Part shown: one piece after another, positions 5,613 through 7,562 of the stretch | Layout: each line of letters starts with the position of its first letter | How positions within the stretch are numbered: position 1 is the stretch's first letter | DNA from: COE1 sp965114465 | Lineage (GTDB): Bacteria; Bacillota; Clostridia; Lachnospirales; Lachnospiraceae | NCBI GenBank assembly: GCA_965114465.1 | Contig: CBCOYO010000161.1 | Location: 1 to 7,562 of the forward strand | DNA: 7,562 nucleotides | Reading direction: 5' to 3' | Notes under the pieces: model-generated | What the model was told of the DNA's origin: nothing | Databases searched by the model: none | The model's input: the letters and a program-made list of their open reading frames with translations, nothing else | Program-made: the position numbers and the translations under genes

Positions 5613-6612
5613 GGATTCTGCGTCCTCCTTTCTTTTTTAAAAGCAAATACAAGAAAAATGGGCCGCCGATAAAAGCTGTTAAGATTCCGGCAGGCAGCTC
5701 AAATGGAGCGAAAATAATACGTCCCAGCAAGTCGCAGATTAACACAAAGCTTGCTCCTAACAGTGCTGAGCAGGGCAGCAGGAAGCGTGCGTCATTTCCA
5801 AAAAGCTGTCTGCATATATGCGGCACAATTAGTCCGATAAAGCTTAACAATCCAGCAAAGCTTACAACGCAGCCAGAAAGAATGCTAGATAGTACCAACA
5901 GACAAAGACGCACGACAGAAACGCGCAGACCCAGCGAACGTGCGATATCATCCCCAAGTCCGAGCAAATTTAAAGGTTTTGTAAAGAACAGTACAACAAT
6001 AAGCGCAAGGAGAATTGCAATACTTGGAATGGCAAGTTTGTTTAGTGTCAGTCCTGAAAGTGACCCAATCATAAAGGAAGTAAGATTGATCGTGATATCC
6101 GAGTCCAATAGTTTAATGGTGTTAATGCCTGCATTTAAAAAGCTGGATACGGTTATGCCTGCAAGAATAATGGTAGTGCGGGAACTGTCAGCGGCATATG
6201 CAAGCGCAAAAATTGTAATGGTTGTCAGCAGTGCGCCGGCAAATGCAGCAATCGGAATATAAAGGCGGTAGTTATCCGTAAACAGTAGCGCAAGCATAAC
6301 TGCAAAACCAGCGCCAGAATTAACGCCGATTGTGTTGGGGCTGGCAAGGGCGTTGTTCATTACACCTTGTAGAATTACACCCGCAGCAGCAAGTCCCATA
6401 CCGGCAAGCGCCCCAGCAAGAACGCGGGGGAGGCGCACGGTAGTAATTAAAATATAGGTGGTGGATGTCGTTTCTTGTCTAGTCAATACGCGAAAAACAT
6501 CGAAAGGATTTAGCGGTACGCTGCCCAATAATATTCCAGCCAATAGGCATAGGATTAACAATAATACAAGGGAAATAATAATTATTGTCTTTGTATATTT
6601 TTTATAAATCAT
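5605..6612 (-). CDS. FecCD/BtuC-family ABC importer permease
   Basis: This is a polytopic inner-membrane permease of 335 residues, a normal length, with about nine or ten hydrophobic segments beginning at residues 9-29. Family hallmarks are TVRLPRVLAGALAGMGLAAAG (from residue 58), then GVILQGVMNNALASPNTIG, and later FIGLIVPH (258-265), the region that couples to the ATPase. The C-terminus with PAGILTAFIGGPFFLYLL is also typical. The start at 6612 has GAAGGA about ten bases upstream and no better in-frame alternative. The gene is the first of a two-gene operon with its ATPase. In FecCD systems a lipoprotein-type substrate-binding protein is normally encoded first or last; none is present here, so the binding protein must be elsewhere or lost. 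The upstream promoter and palindrome suggest regulated expression, possibly by metal status. Confidence 0.93.
   Translation of the reverse strand: MIYKKYTKTIIIISLVLLLILCLLAGILLGSVPLNPFDVFRVLTRQETTSTTYILITTVRLPRVLAGALAGMGLAAAGVILQGVMNNALASPNTIGVNSGAGFAVMLALLFTDNYRLYIPIAAFAGALLTTITIFALAYAADSSRTTIILAGITVSSFLNAGINTIKLLDSDITINLTSFMIGSLSGLTLNKLAIPSIAILLALIVVLFFTKPLNLLGLGDDIARSLGLRVSVVRLCLLVLSSILSGCVVSFAGLLSFIGLIVPHICRQLFGNDARFLLPCSALLGASFVLICDLLGRIIFAPFELPAGILTAFIGGPFFLYLLLKKKGGRRIHA
5623..5630 (-). promoter_or_regulatory. Strong ribosome binding site of the importer ATPase gene
   Basis: Read on the minus strand the bases are AAGGAGGA, ten bases before the ATG at 5612. The site lies wholly inside the last codons of the permease gene, supporting the chosen start and translation from the same transcript. 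Confidence 0.85.
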
Positions 6613-6666
6613 AATAGGAAATTCCTTCGTTTTTTATGTAGTAGTTTTTGGAGTACAGAATGTTTA

Positions 6667-6690
6667 TATGTTAGAAACTATTCTAAAATA
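6667..6690. promoter_or_regulatory. 24-bp palindrome overlapping the -10 of the importer promoter (candidate operator)
   Basis: The core TTAGAA (6671-6676), ACTA, TTCTAA (6681-6686) is a perfect 6-bp inverted repeat. It extends outward as TAT (6667-6669) with ATA (6688-6690), giving nine of ten complementary positions per arm. Its overlap with the -10 hexamer is the typical position for a repressor. Given an iron/chelate-type importer, a DtxR/IdeR- or Fur-type metalloregulator is the natural guess, but the sequence is not a textbook box for either. Confidence 0.55.
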
Positions 6691-6708
6691 ACCAATGCGT
6701 TTTGACAA
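6680..6708 (-). promoter_or_regulatory. Sigma-A-type promoter of the importer operon
   Basis: On the minus strand, -35 TTGTCA (6703-6708) and -10 TAGAAT (6680-6685) are separated by exactly 17 bp; each hexamer has one mismatch to consensus. Transcription would start about 60 bp before the permease ATG. The -35 begins only about 15 bp after the deacetylase stop codon, so the importer can be expressed independently of that gene. Confidence 0.75.
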
Positions 6709-6722
6709 GTATTTTGAGAAAA

Positions 6723-7442
6723 TTAATCAAATAGAACTCCGTCAACGGTAACAAATTCATAGCCTTGTTTTGTCAGTTCATCTACAATTAAGAGTGCCGC
6801 TTCCACAGAGGAATCGTAATAATCGTGCATTAAAATAATATCATTTTCTTTGGCATCTGTAATAACAGTCTGTGCAACACGGACAGCGTTTTCTGTGCAC
6901 CAGTCAAGCGGGTCAACATTCCAGAGAATCGGGAACATATTTAATTCCGTTTCCAGCTTTTTATCCCATGAACCATAGGGCGGACGTACATATTGGACTT
7001 CCTCGCCTGTGATATCCTGAATCACTTCGTTTGTCTTCACTAATTCTTCCTTAAATTTATCGCGGTTTGTAGAGGTTAATTGAATATGGCTGTAGGTATG
7101 GTTGCCAATAAGGTGTCCTTCTTCGTACATACGTTTGATAATATCGGGGTGAAGTGCTGCGTGTTCGCCTGTGACAAAAAAAGTTGCCTTAATACCCCGT
7201 TCCTTTAAACCATCAAGCAGTTTTTCCGTGTAGGAAGGGTGAGGCCCATCATCGAAGGTAAGCGCAAGCCGTTTGATTTCGCTGGTGTCGCTAAGCTGAA
7301 TATTGGCAGCACTAACCGCTTTTTTTTGCTCATATAGTTTTAGTTGACCGCTGAGTGCAAGCACTGTCAGACATAGACACAGCCCATAAAGTATTTTAAA
7401 AGCAAAATTTGTTTGGGTATCATTGTGTTGCTGACGCTTCAT
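6723..7442 (-). CDS. Membrane-anchored polysaccharide (peptidoglycan-type) deacetylase, NodB/CE4 family
   Basis: This 239-residue protein has one N-terminal hydrophobic segment (about 15-32, a signal anchor or uncleaved signal peptide), a short linker, then a full NodB domain from about residue 57. All five CE4 motifs are present: TFDDGP (62-67, catalytic Asp64 and metal-binding Asp65), NHTYSH (114-119, metal ligands His115 and His119), RPPYG (153-157), DPLDW (177-181) and LMHD (204-207). It should be an active metal-dependent deacetylase outside the membrane, removing acetyl groups from N-acetylated sugars of peptidoglycan or another cell-wall glycan, which can affect lysozyme resistance. 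The frame is open upstream to an ATG at 7520, but GGAGGA (7448-7453) and the normal signal-anchor N-terminus support 7442. It appears to be a single-gene unit followed by the importer operon. Exact substrate is unknown. Confidence 0.92.
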   Translation of the reverse strand: MKRQQHNDTQTNFAFKILYGLCLCLTVLALSGQLKLYEQKKAVSAANIQLSDTSEIKRLALTFDDGPHPSYTEKLLDGLKERGIKATFFVTGEHAALHPDIIKRMYEEGHLIGNHTYSHIQLTSTNRDKFKEELVKTNEVIQDITGEEVQYVRPPYGSWDKKLETELNMFPILWNVDPLDWCTENAVRVAQTVITDAKENDIILMHDYYDSSVEAALLIVDELTKQGYEFVTVDGVLFD

Positions 7443-7447
7443 AAAAT

Positions 7448-7453
7448 TCCTCC
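7448..7453 (-). promoter_or_regulatory. Ribosome binding site that decides the deacetylase start
   Basis: Minus-strand GGAGGA lies five bases before the ATG at 7442. The alternative upstream ATG (7520) lacks a comparable site, and its 26 extra residues would place polar sequence ahead of an otherwise standard signal-anchor N-terminus. Confidence 0.75.
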
Positions 7454-7562
7454 ATTCTTTCTGCGCCTGTAAAGCTGTAGAGCGCAGAATTTCCAATTGA
7501 CAATCACCGTTACAATTCACACCAACGCCAGATTTTGCAACAATTTACGAACATTCGGTGTG

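Noticed and set aside
7443..7520. Longer deacetylase from ATG at 7520
   Set aside because: No good ribosome binding site there, whereas GGAGGA precedes the ATG at 7442 and the shorter protein has a typical signal-anchor N-terminus.
7549..7562. LexA/SOS-box-like CGAACATTCGGTG upstream of the deacetylase
   Set aside because: Only the left half matches the Firmicutes consensus; the right half has several mismatches, and the window ends here.

Overview
The window looks like the accessory part of a chromosome from a low-to-moderate-GC Gram-positive anaerobe of the Clostridia, plausibly Lachnospiraceae-like. Reasons: AGGAGG-type ribosome binding sites, AT-rich intergenic DNA, a BceA-type ABC ATPase beside a VanR/BceR-like two-component pair, a Tn916/phage-type tyrosine integrase, and a membrane-anchored NodB deacetylase. 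The genus assignment is inference. I see no rRNA, tRNA or CRISPR array.

Left part (1-3307), plus strand. Bases 1-348 hold no gene but are dense in repeats: a hairpin (9-49), a 96-bp MITE-like inverted-repeat element (70-165) and two 49-bp-period direct repeats (205-296). Then come an ABC ATPase (349-1125), an OmpR-family response regulator (1357-2037) and its overlapping histidine kinase (2024-3307). This resembles a cell-envelope-stress or antimicrobial-peptide detoxification module (Bce type), but the FtsX-like permease normally paired with the ATPase is absent. The ATPase-regulator gap instead contains a 104-bp palindromic repeat. A second copy (about 90% identical, with one compensatory base-pair change) lies just after the kinase gene, so the two-component pair is bracketed by direct copies of the same palindrome.

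Middle part (3308-4809). The 365 bp between kinase and integrase hold no gene. They contain repeat copy 2 (3366-3469), a strong hairpin terminator that could work both ways (3501-3553) and a ~26-bp sequence repeated at the 3' end of the integrase gene. The complete tyrosine recombinase (3673-4809) is thus bracketed by direct repeats about 1.19 kb apart. They may be att sites of an integrase-only element or arm-type binding sites.

Right part (4848-7562), minus strand. An ATPase/permease pair of the FecCD/BtuCD iron-siderophore, heme or cobalamin importer class (permease 5605-6612, ATPase 4848-5612, overlapping by 8 bp) is convergent with the integrase. A near-consensus promoter lies upstream, and its -10 overlaps a 24-bp palindrome that is a good operator candidate. 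No substrate-binding protein is encoded nearby. Upstream on the same strand is a complete polysaccharide deacetylase (6723-7442), probably acting on peptidoglycan or another cell-surface glycan. Its best start is 26 codons inside the longest reading frame.

Functionally, the window joins envelope sensing and defence, importer components and cell-wall modification with several non-coding repeat elements. The most notable observations are the structured repeat pair around the two-component system, the missing permease, and the integrase flanked by copies of its own 3' end.
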